This document shows, one piece after another, positions 31,001 to 36,370 of a stretch of 55,084 nucleotides of DNA. The first letter of the stretch is position 1; every line of letters starts with the position of its first letter. Source of the stretch: Muribaculaceae bacterium (GTDB taxonomy: Bacteria; Bacteroidota; Bacteroidia; Bacteroidales; Muribaculaceae). Location of the stretch: positions 1-55,084 of the forward strand of contig JAIDUH010000212.1 of assembly GCA_029060285.1 (NCBI GenBank), in the 5' to 3' direction. The notes beneath the pieces were generated by a model that ran no database searches, was not told where the DNA came from, and saw only the letters and a list, made by a program, of their open reading frames with translations. The translations under genes and the position numbers were made by a program.

Positions 31001-31131
31001 TTCATCCTGTAAAGGGAAAGGATCAGGGACGAATGTTGAAGGCATGGGTGAAGGAAATGAGCAAAAAGACCTTTGAAGAGCCGGAGGCGATAACCGAGCC
31101 GACCAACCATAGGGAGGAATACGACAGATGA
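19084..31131 (+). CDS. Giant polyvalent protein with methylase C-terminus (4015 aa)
   Basis: One reading frame of 12 kb. In order, by approximate residue: an N-terminal helical repeat containing DIKWLYDKLRAKGYDIGS and a P/Q/A-rich linker (60-115); Gly/Ala-rich hydrophobic helices (330-620) like those of ejected virion proteins; a ParB/DdrB-like region (1490-1900) with GNNRTMSGDMA; a nucleotidyltransferase (2140-2240) with GSRNRGDARPDSDLDI; a pyrophosphatase-like domain (2270-2420) with GDHIDVF; an ADP-ribosyltransferase-like domain (2440-2585) with LYHGTPN and GHDGIIN; two helical modules (2715-2800 and 3318-3415); and an N6-adenine methylase (3625-3915) with LEGSAGIGN and TNVPF. Such polyvalent proteins are thought to be delivered with phage DNA to protect or establish it. 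The helicase that often follows the methylase is missing, and the end coincides with an abrupt change to AT-rich DNA. Confidence 0.85.
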   Translation: MANNTEDIKWLYDKLRAKGYDIGSQQEFTSSLANQADRDWYYDKAVGMGLDVGSKDDFNALYAPVAPAPQPKQEKPVQSQSAPQPQTPATETAAPQQTAQPPVSTPAPAPQPTWQPTEQDKIRMAYNLNSIMSDFNARSRARIEQARRVAERNTPEGRRKLKAAKFQAQLAGTPTQVMGLTPDVSASPSGNSQGETGEQAKPLLSGQGPVPYGVVEVDGQRKTQWLLPDGSLTTDFMEADKAEYGARRVRLMNQFVGRMKENGLDPSKQEDVQRQAQLDYEAPIRKAVAAAVQADDERSDKEQEAYMSNPLNMVGGVNAALGHAAARKQAGIGDLNLIAENAYNSLSPTYRRDLIASYTDYFTKHPEDTNGKTIEQAAKDAAKSVVYGQVHEEYVKRNGPQSKNEFFVRKMLELNPASVALSGTVNPYGQAYAELDAMERYGAEHRGLDIAGMIAGMAIDPTTYLGGWAGNIAFKNATRAAGKVMAKKALGDMAGRYAATTLAGRIIGGMAAGGANFGTFEAVKDAERQLYQGGNLNPETGEMEGFYFGSVLNSGVHGIGMGAATGVVSPLIGNVADKWIKATSSTGGKIALRAGETAVSKLFEGTIFAAPDVYAIQTMPDEQFDKLYAKKYGYDTIEDEKEKTEARNEARNDMSGDAWSESMAMMMGFGASHAIKTAPAVIRSLRTVKPTGDRPLSRKERIHNNKSFVELLRERLDQSHSDIAMSDEEREELKRKGYGDLSNLFAYDPEHKSRKTGSAQKLEGDYTGITGLSRTVDYEPTLDETGNPTFDGYSAMERLMEDESVSEATRAKAYYILTGRMLPMSTVTGWSMDEAEDGTIYVSSINQQGGIVTSRKFSDKKAADREIERINRQSELNTIDIGEQYRNAEAQQRVMAAAINDVSPGADRQTVYNIYEAVRRGDKNVTEEQRHLADMIDEAIERNTDAGAEVSPAGIRERISQETGVDIDKAIRKEPGKRTEDEQEAVKRYVRELFPEPETYEPSPEEAEADRIYEDSRLLYGRFEQGDPEAQAEIDAISLRMTEAHQLCEDAFGDEAEVYMAEIKENPWGIVNDPNLTPDQKDAVLYYINAKASLDGVLDASNEAAADKRQKVQGEVAHRTHKERGVIVPATMKADDRPVYIIKGDVAMFPDGSGVDVSNSSNDVIILDESGEYKFTSPDQILTVGETIDPQTELQTAYEAIDREHEAIISAATEGVPESDETVLNSGENDGLAPDTAEETPQSVPNIEEYDRGYEDGTQAASTFTDDVLNKAIDNLRSLDTLSDEWRGYLDAYEYEQQRRATEGSQAAPENIPEEGNNIGENIPDTAPEEEKAPSALERIPVDEQTGDPILTHESVDADTAWEAATEFFGTPEDALTYVHAEIGNAKTAITTAEKAVSKVKPTGGMTKYRNDLKAARDRVEAAKTTLAKWQAIEEAQKRRKAEETAARAAETAARNAQLHDEAVARFEEEQRIKAERQAEQDRIGTHAVNPKIKEKWEASPKVDGHPDVITLPDGSTLTGHYVMTEAGAASASHDVNNAFEPTEGFPIDKHGQSVNDRDYKRDRDAQQIVHNMADTYDSRAMQTPVIVSKDGIVLSGNNRTMSGDMAATQGTDGAYLEYLGKYGAKYGFTPEQVATMKHPRVVFVPDEDLPYDANTFSRFNAQEMKSQSKPEAAIKLGKIVDDATFNRIVADLNKYDRLSDFYADQEAAARTLGELVAAGAINDKQLPELRTGTALSAAGKELIENTLIGKIFQAEPDAVRMIISMPTLRQAVILGLNEIANNRTLAEKGYDLGKELSAAVDLVFRARTSSPEIYKDGMPVSPFGRMQGLFDDEYGDSRVTDATTLLLADLLNSAKPSDVRKVLAMYNKSAGESAAGAVDIFSETGKPDTKEEILTRVNEHFRNATPKEQQALVDAAIEQRKRDAEEAAAEQAGRGETGDEAQPSDERGGEPEPAADQPPTIEQPQTPSAEEETKKKTAINKRIFKKDNPEESSLRKAVEDCIASWETNHEPGDEERYKTLYSRYLAAKEILDELPPAEPEKDVTPDEEALMARVEVTENDWEEGDSKNPTYKREIIIDGKHSVTQVDAPNRKGDYTGPVFEYDGKTFSYLGEVASYIDSLPTSGEEPKQDGATEEKPIAGLEGYTHQEVKDIVRREVEQIFSDADIDAEIVGMEIHGSRNRGDARPDSDLDIVLEYKGDMKEYAMFNAINDTPIEIEGIQVDVNPIRAEETGTLSDYMKKSRSYDEEKQREAAASAPSLGERIAEAEATVNTEPTEAQKEAGNYRKGHVNVEGFDVTIEQPKGSVRRGKDADGNPWESKMNNTYGYIRGTEGVDGDHIDVFLSDTPEEGNVYVVDQYEPDGTFDEHKVMYGFPDAEAARTAYLSNYENGWEKTRRIDVTGVTKEGFKKWIGSSRRKTKPFAEYRSVKALTEEVDQTRTNINKDGIVTDGEGKPLTLYHGTPNKEVTSVSQLEPGHKRMGEEAPARYNGDGVSFSPEMSVAQDYAAEAGHGKGRIFPANIRLTNPYYTLGVANFTPEEAAEFTAGLIAKGHDGIINYSSASMREAGALPAEVIVFDKSAILPIEDKNLDGFDYTITPTTYTNKKGKTSDVWLVKFDRDLSKEEKSALDTYTREPLAEGRKTSRGWYDRKEGGYMMRSEEAAKGLARMLDNSEAVADAQPLTADDYKEAIAPTPVPPKRTAQSQGDAAPVSGNDYANEHRAMRKGIQLIFADAQKDNALREMFRNGGVLDIDKALEEYIEGWISKHKSFAAEYPAFMSMWNSDRRSVVSSLYGSMMMSIAQERKPAKPIPMNRVDVEGLFNDLSTKGETKLSDHSAPVKPESAPAKPEPKQKPRLVRDEEMRNLENELRDLLGIDDSEGDRGDLFRNPEDYTTAEKIKIISVGTTYAFKYFDQGIIEFPDFAALMVRSLGEKIRPWIKSFYNGAQSAPGYDHLPFTQADEVKAFDIMNFDKAEKDTDPMRTTQGVVAESRAESAAEEARKEITEQRNQKRKERDEQTTADTEAIAKQAETIASEAEATAESAVDEQSIAEASEKIDDALEKVNEQLALLGYYEAERVDKDFNEAYGYMRNAEKKALADAVKLAKQLVNDLGIEIDKVTGSTTAKKSKKPTAVSANIAPAGGDISIRLPLNEGRELYVSISLDPSVERGDVTYSGDNLQATSIMYRVETPAASGYDRFGRNCWADASTTYSDLLKAIQRESYKYLPETNAEGKEYKSGDSIQYSADGGKSWADGKVVEVNHDGSLKLDTGLAPVLYVNATLDQVRRKEGVAKAAPGKKEPEKPQYPDPKDKEAVSDWLSDNSAAIWEGVEAITKDAKADTGLRNTFKAANDDSIKEADLSDYVERWLADRIEDMMELHQATVKAWYDYDQQGIILSTIAGRIEDALAKEAKKDRENETVNGYKRGDEVLWDRYGNGQWEKQTITDFDEAGRPILDSFGQNWITEVADWGRIKPVEGKEPKQETPAETPESATEKAIETLTGKKRPVRKTEVKPKQAVGDLFGGLFDEPATNNEQKETELRPRPGTGERAEGHEPRQDEPVGTSQRNEDGGTDGRGMAGRSGGDTGSDSGRGSAVSPISSEHAVGSPAKAGTSKRDEPLTRLPQKQRRNRNNHVIKRGSEIAPASVDARIRANIEAIETMKRLTSTGADATTEDMAKMRAFSGWGGLGKAFSDYHLSRRLRQLLGDEAFAEDAQMSRNSAYFTPGYVVDAMWDVAKGLGFRGGNVLEGSAGIGNIIGLMPPELSDRSTIQAVEKDTTTGSMLSLLYPDAKVDVQGFEETKIQNGSIDLAITNVPFVPGLRVKDTTGDHDLSRRFKDIHNFCIAKNVRKLRDGGIGIFITTKGTLDSAGGLYNWLTNEGNADIVGLFRLHNETFGGTDATSDIIVVRKRVNGQKSEHAIDASATTGVRTADYDDGKKTVTRSLSYNRYFVEHPEHMAGEMKFGFETGNTYRPTSVSLHPVKGKDQGRMLKAWVKEMSKKTFEEPEAITEPTNHREEYDR

Positions 31132-31163
31132 GCAGGCTGATGAGTTCATAATGGCTGTATGAT

Positions 31164-31262
31164 ATGAAGATGAGCTACTTAGTCGATATGAATAATACTC
31201 ATAATATAATAGATCAAAGGCTTCCTGATAAAGGGAAGCCTGAATTATATACTGTTTATTAG
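31164..31262 (+). CDS. Possible 32-residue peptide
   Basis: An ATG-initiated frame encodes a mixed, soluble-looking peptide (MKMSYLVDMNNTHN followed by IIDQRLPDKGKPELY). It could be a genuine small gene or a remnant of a longer coding sequence broken at the island edge. No ribosome-binding site is evident, as is common in this phylum. Confidence 0.25.
   Translation: MKMSYLVDMNNTHNIIDQRLPDKGKPELYTVY
31218..31241 (+). terminator. Hairpin AGGCTTCC/GGAAGCCT
   Basis: An 8-bp perfect stem with an 8-base loop followed by AT-rich sequence, placed where transcription from the virion operon would meet the convergent membrane-protein gene. Confidence 0.4.
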
Positions 31263-31357
31263 CACTAAGAACGAGAAAGAGAGGAGAAGATACTAGAATT
31301 CAGTATCGCCACGAAGAATGTTCATGATAAGATCCTTTCTTAAGATTGGTTTACGAT

Positions 31358-32278
31358 TCATTTAACTTTAAGAGCAAAGATATAACCTTGCTTTGGAAAT
31401 ATAACGCCTTTATAGAGCTTTTTGATATGCGACTTTGTATTTTTAACATTTTGAAAATCCTCCATAGTACCTCTTTCAATGAAAATGGCCTCAATATCGG
31501 AAGGCAATTCCAATGATACCTTTAGACCGTTAGTAATATATTTTGCTCGGAACGCTATGTAATAATCTTCAAAGATGCAGTATTGTTGAACACGAGAGTA
31601 TTGAATAAAATAGCGCTTTTTACCGCTTAACGGAATAATCGTTTCCCTTTGAATTTCAGATCCTACCCTCTTCGAAACGGTCTTAAGATTTGAAAGTTTT
31701 TTATTGTCAACAGTAACCTGAAGAGTTTCAGAAGAGCGGCCATTTGCTTGATTCTCATCTTCGACAAGCCAGCTTGTGATGGTATAGTCAAATTTCTTAT
31801 CTGACTCTACGACAATAAACATAGAGAAATTATCATAACACTTAATGATACCTCTATCTTTATCTACCCATTCGATTTTAGAATCAGCGTCATAGTCTTC
31901 ATAATAGCTTATGTCTTCTTCTGAAGGAAGCACTTCTTTCAATGAATAAAGCATTTTCTTATGAATATCCGCAAATTTGAACTTAAACATTTGCTTTGTC
32001 ACATTGCTCCAAACCTCTTCGATATCCTTTCTTTCGCCGACAAGCTTCTTACCGAAAACAATGTCTTGAATTTCTTTTTTGAAAACGCCGGCCCACTGCG
32101 CTACGCTGGATAGATAACCGACTACGACACCAATTATGAGAACATCAGCAATGTTCAGGATGATATCATAAGCAAGAGAACTTTTAGCTAAAAAAGCATA
32201 AGCGATCACATAGCAGGTAAGCCCCACTATAGCACAAATAATGCCTACACTTTTTTTGATAGTCTTCCAGCTGAACAT
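31358..32278 (-). CDS. Two-helix membrane protein of unknown function
   Basis: The start is set at the ATG at 32278 (MFSWKTIKK) because the upstream ATG at 32299 lies inside the predicted promoter -7 box. The 306-residue product has two transmembrane helices near the N-terminus (about residues 10-30 and 40-60), a linker, then a soluble beta-rich domain of about 200 residues ending FPKQGYIFALKVK. No enzyme motif is seen. A short 2-TM anchor with a cytoplasmic sensing domain is a layout shared with several phage-defence effectors and exclusion proteins, but that is inference only. It is monocistronic, with its own promoter, divergent from the structured leader and its genes. Confidence 0.7.
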   Translation of the reverse strand: MFSWKTIKKSVGIICAIVGLTCYVIAYAFLAKSSLAYDIILNIADVLIIGVVVGYLSSVAQWAGVFKKEIQDIVFGKKLVGERKDIEEVWSNVTKQMFKFKFADIHKKMLYSLKEVLPSEEDISYYEDYDADSKIEWVDKDRGIIKCYDNFSMFIVVESDKKFDYTITSWLVEDENQANGRSSETLQVTVDNKKLSNLKTVSKRVGSEIQRETIIPLSGKKRYFIQYSRVQQYCIFEDYYIAFRAKYITNGLKVSLELPSDIEAIFIERGTMEDFQNVKNTKSHIKKLYKGVIFPKQGYIFALKVK

Positions 32279-32296
32279 AATATCTGATTTTCTATG

Positions 32297-32328
32297 CAAA
32301 GATACGAAATAATCTTAAGCAAAGCAAA
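32297..32328 (-). promoter_or_regulatory. Promoter of the two-helix membrane protein
   Basis: On the minus strand a -33 TTTG (32325-32328) and a -7 TATCTTTG (32297-32304) are separated by exactly 20 bases. The predicted transcript starts near 32290, about 12 bases before the chosen ATG. Confidence 0.65.
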
Positions 32329-32343
32329 AAAAATCTTAGAAAT

Positions 32344-32375
32344 TTTGGAAATATAGTTATTTTTAACTAACTTTG
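32344..32375 (+). promoter_or_regulatory. Promoter of the structured leader
   Basis: A -33 TTTG (32344-32347) and a -7 TAACTTTG (32368-32375) are 20 bases apart. The transcript should start near 32382, at the first base of the long inverted repeat. Confidence 0.65.
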
Positions 32376-32382
32376 CGGTCAA

Positions 32383-32514
32383 ATCTTTGGCGAGATTTAA
32401 AAATATTGATTAGTTTAGCGGACGAAAAGCATAACGCTTTTTGTCTCTGACTACATATGTCTGCTAAACTAGCGAATATGTAAATCTCGCCAAAGATAAT
32501 GAGACAAAAAGCGT
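32383..32514 (+). ncRNA. Self-complementary leader RNA
   Basis: Bases 32383-32399 pair perfectly with 32481-32497 (17 bp). Inside, 32411-32423 pairs with 32459-32471 (12 of 13), and AAAAGC/GCTTTT forms a further hairpin. An alternative 14-bp perfect pairing joins 32434-32447 with 32501-32514, just before the ATG at 32522, and competes with the inner hairpin. The layout suggests either a stable small RNA or a switching leader controlling the gene that follows. No known riboswitch core is recognised. Confidence 0.5.
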
Positions 32515-32521
32515 ATTTTTT

Positions 32522-32872
32522 ATGGACATTGTATTAGAAAGGACAAAAAGAGGACGGATACTACTCCGCTATGAGAATCGCGACGGAGAGACAAGATGGA
32601 TAGACGTAGAGGCATTGCTTATGAACTTCAACGACTACCTAAGAATTTCAGAATGGAAGGAAGAACTGCTTTCGGCTGCAGCGAACTACGGTCTATGCTT
32701 TATATCAAGTAGCGGCAAATCATATCCTGACAATGACTTGGTATTTGACGACATCTACAACCTTATCTCAATCTCGAACAGGCTTCAGAGCATGGATGCC
32801 CTTGAAGCGTTGGACAGTGATGACGTAAGAGAAGAAAAGACCGAGATATTCAGATATAACATCGAAGACTGA
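32522..32872 (+). CDS. Small protein, tandem family member 1
   Basis: A 116-residue acidic protein of unknown family. It opens MDIVLERTKRGRILLRYEN, a beta-hairpin-like region, then RWIDVEALLMNF and helices. The next gene begins almost the same way (MELIVEKTKEGRVLLRYQD, then RWIDAEYLL) and both end with a TEIFR segment. The ATG lies eight bases after the self-complementary leader and no ribosome-binding site is seen. The three tandem genes read together and were probably made by duplication and divergence. No enzymatic motif is visible, and an interaction or antidote-type role would be guesswork. Confidence 0.65.
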   Translation: MDIVLERTKRGRILLRYENRDGETRWIDVEALLMNFNDYLRISEWKEELLSAAANYGLCFISSSGKSYPDNDLVFDDIYNLISISNRLQSMDALEALDSDDVREEKTEIFRYNIED

Positions 32873-32877
32873 GAATC

Positions 32878-33219
32878 ATGGAACTGATAGTTGAAAAGAC
32901 AAAAGAAGGGCGCGTATTACTCCGCTACCAGGATGGGAACTTCAGGACTAGATGGATAGACGCAGAATATCTGCTTAAGATAGCCAGCGATGAATTAGAC
33001 TTCGACATGATGAGCGACGACATCCACAATGCAGTGGTCTCTTACATAGACGTGCTTAAGGATTCAGACAAAAACAAAGTAGACTTTATCACGTCTTTTT
33101 TCGATATTATTAATTTAATGAACGCTGCTAAGCAACTGAGATCTCTCGATGCCGAGGATAGAAACAATCATACAGGATTTGTAGGCGAAACAACGGAGAT
33201 ATTCAGGTGCGAATGCTAA
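32878..33219 (+). CDS. Small protein, tandem family member 2
   Basis: A 113-residue paralogue of the preceding gene, five bases downstream of it. The shared pattern is a Glu/Lys N-terminal strand pair with LLRY, then TRWIDAEYLL, two helices and a C-terminal TTEIFRCEC. The middle is diverged. It has two cysteines at the very C-terminus not seen in member 1. Function unknown. Confidence 0.65.
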   Translation: MELIVEKTKEGRVLLRYQDGNFRTRWIDAEYLLKIASDELDFDMMSDDIHNAVVSYIDVLKDSDKNKVDFITSFFDIINLMNAAKQLRSLDAEDRNNHTGFVGETTEIFRCEC

Positions 33220-33236
33220 ATGGATATGAATTTGAA

Positions 33237-33758
33237 ATGGATATAGAAATCAAGAAGAACGAAAAGGGAGAAGAGATCCTGGAGATCACGAGCGGATATG
33301 CGCTTGGGACAGAACTGAACCTGAGCGAGCTAATCTATTATCTCGGCGACAGCATAGCCTGGAACGGGATAAGCAAAGACCTGACAGGATTGGCGATGAG
33401 GTATTCAATCAATCTACTAAGATTACCGATGGAATGCGAGGAAATGCAGAAAGAAGCTTTGGAAGATTTGCTGAACATCGAATTACTTGTGACGGCATTC
33501 AGCAGAAGCATCAACAGCGCGAGGATAACAAAATCTGATCTTCTTAAAGCTAAAATAGCCTACGGAGAAGAACTTGAAAGAATCAAAAGCGAAATGAATC
33601 AACAGATGTCATTGAAGGACGTGAAGATAGAAGGATTGACAGACCAAATTAAATCGCTGAATTTGAGGATTTCTGACAAAGACGAACACATCAATGAGCT
33701 TAATGACCGAATAGCATCATTGAAGACAGGGAGCAAAGATGAAAACGAGAAATGCTAA
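33237..33758 (+). CDS. Small protein, tandem family member 3 with coiled coil
   Basis: The ATG at 33237 is chosen because it gives MDIEIKKNEKGEEILEI, which lines up with the starts of members 1 and 2; an ATG at 33213, inside member 2, is also possible. The first 90 residues follow the same scheme (strand pair, then LNLSELIYYL and helices). A C-terminal extension (about residues 120-170) is a strong coiled coil ending NELNDRIASLKT. The coiled coil suggests oligomerisation. It overlaps the next gene by 20 bases. Function unknown. Confidence 0.6.
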   Translation: MDIEIKKNEKGEEILEITSGYALGTELNLSELIYYLGDSIAWNGISKDLTGLAMRYSINLLRLPMECEEMQKEALEDLLNIELLVTAFSRSINSARITKSDLLKAKIAYGEELERIKSEMNQQMSLKDVKIEGLTDQIKSLNLRISDKDEHINELNDRIASLKTGSKDENEKC

Positions 33759-34176
33759 GAATAAGTTTAGTATTACAAAAATTATGCTCAGGTTCATCAC
33801 CGTCTCTGGCTACAAGCGTCGAAATTTAAATCCCCGTTCGTTAGCGTCAGCTTTTGCTGTCATCAGCTTCATATTCTTCCAGCTCGCGACATATGGCGTT
33901 TTAGATCAATTTTTATTCATCTTTGATTCGTTTATCTCCTATGCAGCCGGTACTGCTTGCCTAGCCAATGGATTAGGTAGAATTGAGGATAATAAAGATG
34001 ATTTCTTTAAAATCATATTATTAGGTTTTTTGCTATTTGGCATAGGAGTGATATCGATTGATCTTCTTATGTCATGGCATTTCAAAGCCAGTTTGCAGGC
34101 CATAGCTTGCGTCGATTCATTCTTATTTTGTCTGTCATCAATATTAGTTTTAGTACATTCCAATGAGGATGAATGA
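33739..34176 (+). CDS. Polytopic small membrane protein
   Basis: A 145-residue protein with a basic N-terminus and about four hydrophobic helices (near residues 36-52, 56-78, 90-110 and 118-138), ending in acidic NEDE. It overlaps tandem member 3 by 20 bases, so its translation is coupled to that gene, and the two may act together at the membrane. No family is recognised. Confidence 0.6.
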   Translation: MKTRNAKNKFSITKIMLRFITVSGYKRRNLNPRSLASAFAVISFIFFQLATYGVLDQFLFIFDSFISYAAGTACLANGLGRIEDNKDDFFKIILLGFLLFGIGVISIDLLMSWHFKASLQAIACVDSFLFCLSSILVLVHSNEDE

Positions 34177-34194
34177 TAATTATCGATGACTGTA

Positions 34195-34748
34195 TCAGTC
34201 GTCGAGGATGAACTGAGAGATGAAGAAGAAAGCCTTGTGACGCTGCATGCAGTCTGGACAGATATTGGCTGTCTTGTTTGAACGAAGGAAATCCTGGATA
34301 GGAGTCTCGGAAAGCTTTCTGAAGGCTCCTATTTTCTTGCAGTCTGGGTAGGCGTGGAAGAATTTCGGGGAAGCGGTGTTGAAATAGACAGGCATTTGGC
34401 GCGGGTCGGAGTCGAACTGGACGACACATGAAGGGCCTAAAATACCCCATTCAAATTGATGACCATCAGAATAATTTATCAGTAAAGTATAATTTTCTTT
34501 TTTTACTGATTGGACTGAGTCGGCACTTTTAAAATATAATGCATCATCGTTATATGTATCTTTCTGCTGTTTAGGAATCGAATGCTTAGTCTTTATGCCT
34601 CCTTTTCTATGATTAGAATAATATCTTGATTCTGTAGAATCAGTAATTGACTTTGGCATGGAATGACGAGTAAATGACGAGTAAGAGTATTTCTCGGGTA
34701 TGACACCAAAGCAAGCAGTGAGAAAAATATAACAAAAAAATACCTCAT
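34195..34748 (-). pseudogene. Lipoprotein gene with a one-base frameshift in an A/T run
   Basis: The long frame (to 34755) has only TTG or CTG upstream starts and an N-terminus lacking a basic residue. The ATG at 34748 reads MRYFF and then leaves the frame at a run of seven T (34734-34740). With one extra T it would read MRYFFCYIFLTACFG, a lipoprotein signal with an LTAC lipobox. The remaining 170 residues are polar and end with HAYPDC and ICPDCMQ, a possible Cys/His metal site. This is either a phase-variable run, a recent mutation or a sequencing error. Function unknown. Confidence 0.5.
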
Positions 34749-34819
34749 AAGACAACAGTTAAAATCATGAAACTGAATTATGGTGCTAAATTAGCGAAAA
34801 AATTTGAATCTTCAAAAAT

Positions 34820-35500
34820 ATGGATGAGAATAATACAGAAAATAGGTATAAACCGGAAAGCAATGACTTCAAGCCTAAGACGGAGGAAGAGCTTGCGAAG
34901 GAGAGGAAGAGCCGGAAATGGGAACTTATCGCCGGGGCCGTAGGAGACATGGGGAGCGCTTTCGCCAATCTTTTCTTCACTACAAAAGGAGCTCCCTCGA
35001 CTATCTCGACTGCAGGAAAGAACAGGCAGATTACACTGATGGACAGGGTAAACAGGCGGTATAAGGAAGAGGATGAGGCGTATGGAAAGAAGCTATCCGC
35101 ATGGGAGAAAGAGCGTGAGAAGCAGAGGAAGGAGGCAGAGAGGCTTGCGAAGGAGAATGAACGTGTTGATATTCATGCAGAATTCAATCCTTTAGCATCA
35201 CATTGGGACGATAAAGATTATATCGGCCAGATGTATGAATCTCTTCAAGGAGAATTGAAAGAACATTTAAATTCCAAAGGAATAAAAGAAAGCAAATTTA
35301 TAAAAGAGCTTTCGAGACAATATAAGGATAATTCTCCAAGAGTATTGCCTTATATTCAACAGAGCATTCTAAATGATGTCTTAAGCGGAGAACTATATGG
35401 ATTTGACGAAGATATGAAATCAGAGATAGATGAAGACTTTCTAAAAAACTTTAGAAAGACTTGGAGTGATAATGATAATATCTGGGTTAAGATGAAATAA
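34820..35500 (+). CDS. Second helical virion-type protein (LFFTTxxAP)
   Basis: A 226-residue relative of the 18101-19081 product. It shares the charged disordered N-terminus, then SAFANLFFTTKGAPS near residue 50 and a Lys/Glu coiled coil (about 75-115). Its C-terminal half differs and is acidic. The AT content rises in its second half. Because the first copy sits immediately before the giant gene, this copy may mark the start of a second, now broken, virion-protein module that continues at 36367. I infer that from gene order only. Confidence 0.6.
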   Translation: MDENNTENRYKPESNDFKPKTEEELAKERKSRKWELIAGAVGDMGSAFANLFFTTKGAPSTISTAGKNRQITLMDRVNRRYKEEDEAYGKKLSAWEKEREKQRKEAERLAKENERVDIHAEFNPLASHWDDKDYIGQMYESLQGELKEHLNSKGIKESKFIKELSRQYKDNSPRVLPYIQQSILNDVLSGELYGFDEDMKSEIDEDFLKNFRKTWSDNDNIWVKMK

Positions 35501-35719
35501 CTTAACAGACGAGTCAGGAGGCTCGGACACCGGGACAAACAGGACTATCGGATTTCGGACTGCGTCCTCAACACAGTAAGAATTTCACCCAAAGACAAAC
35601 CTGCTGCGCGGCTGGGAGCCCTCCCCTACGGCTATCGCCTCGGCACGATAGAAAGAGGGATTATCCTACTACCGATTACGGAATGAAAAAAAACTAAAAA
35701 TTGATTCTATTGAGACTAT
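35501..35719 (+). other. Gene-free 219 bases with an open frame after the stop
   Basis: After the TAA of the preceding gene the same frame stays open for about 60 codons, rich in Arg and ending ERGIILLPITE. It has no start codon of its own and GC content is higher than its surroundings. It may be decayed coding sequence or chance; I see no promoter, repeat or RNA. Confidence 0.3.
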
Positions 35720-36370
35720 ATGAACAACAGGACTGACATAAACGAGGATCTCTTCATACGGCTGGCGATCGAAACGCTGGAGAGGAAGAAGGATATCGGG
35801 AATTTCGCGGACAATGACGGGACCATCTGCCTCATCAAGGCACGGAACAAATCGCTATACTGGATAGTGAAGGGGAACGTGGCGGAGACACACGACGGAC
35901 AAGTGAATCTCGCAAAGAGCGATGTGTCGCTTATCGGGAGGCACAGCGAGACGCTGAGATGCACCTTCCTGAGCAGGGGCGACATCGTGAAGCTGATCGG
36001 GAAGACGACGATAGAGGAATTCGCGGAGGAGCTAAGGGAACTTTACCGAGAGCATACGAGGCATGACGGCAATGAAGAGGAGCGTAAGGAGAAGCGGGCC
36101 CTTCTATTGCGATATTACAAGGAGATAAGGGAGGCCGACAGGAATCTCGAAATGAGGGACGGCGAGAACTTCATGAACTATGCGGAGCGGATCGGGAAGG
36201 ACCGAGCGAACTGCTACGTGAAGAAATACCATGACATCCTTGCTGAGGCGATGGAGACGATCGGGGAGATAGCGGCCATGTGCTTTCTTACGGACAATGA
36301 GAATGAGAGGCGGATTTATGAGCGGACGATAGACAGGATAGTGAATGAGGCATTGAGGAGGATGCCATGA
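35720..36370 (+). CDS. Uncharacterised helical protein
   Basis: A 216-residue charged protein. The first 110 residues mix strands and helices (GNFADNDGTICLIKARNKSLYW, then a segment with SLIGRHSETLRCTF), and the rest is long charged helices (IEEFAEELRELYREH and RRIYERTIDRIVNEALRR). No catalytic motif or named domain is recognised. Its last codons overlap the start of the 1341-residue protein (ATGCCATGATA), so the two are coupled. A structural or regulatory role with that protein is possible. Confidence 0.55.
   Translation: MNNRTDINEDLFIRLAIETLERKKDIGNFADNDGTICLIKARNKSLYWIVKGNVAETHDGQVNLAKSDVSLIGRHSETLRCTFLSRGDIVKLIGKTTIEEFAEELRELYREHTRHDGNEEERKEKRALLLRYYKEIREADRNLEMRDGENFMNYAERIGKDRANCYVKKYHDILAEAMETIGEIAAMCFLTDNENERRIYERTIDRIVNEALRRMP

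Larger units (their letters stand above)
31132..31357. other. Junction region after the giant gene
   Basis: Base composition drops sharply to AT-rich right after the stop at 31129-31131. The 226 bases hold a possible 32-codon frame, a hairpin and no other clear feature. This is the left edge of the accessory island. Confidence 0.5.

Noticed and set aside
32383..32514. Type III toxin-antitoxin RNA
   Set aside because: There are no tandem antitoxin repeats, and the downstream protein does not resemble ToxN-type endonucleases.
32383..32514. MITE or other transposon remnant
   Set aside because: The 17-bp inverted repeat has no flanking direct duplication, and a well-placed promoter starts exactly at its first base, which favours an RNA function.
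34082..34450. 122-codon minus-strand frame
   Set aside because: It overlaps the lipoprotein frame and the membrane protein, and is a Pro/Arg/Leu-rich shadow.
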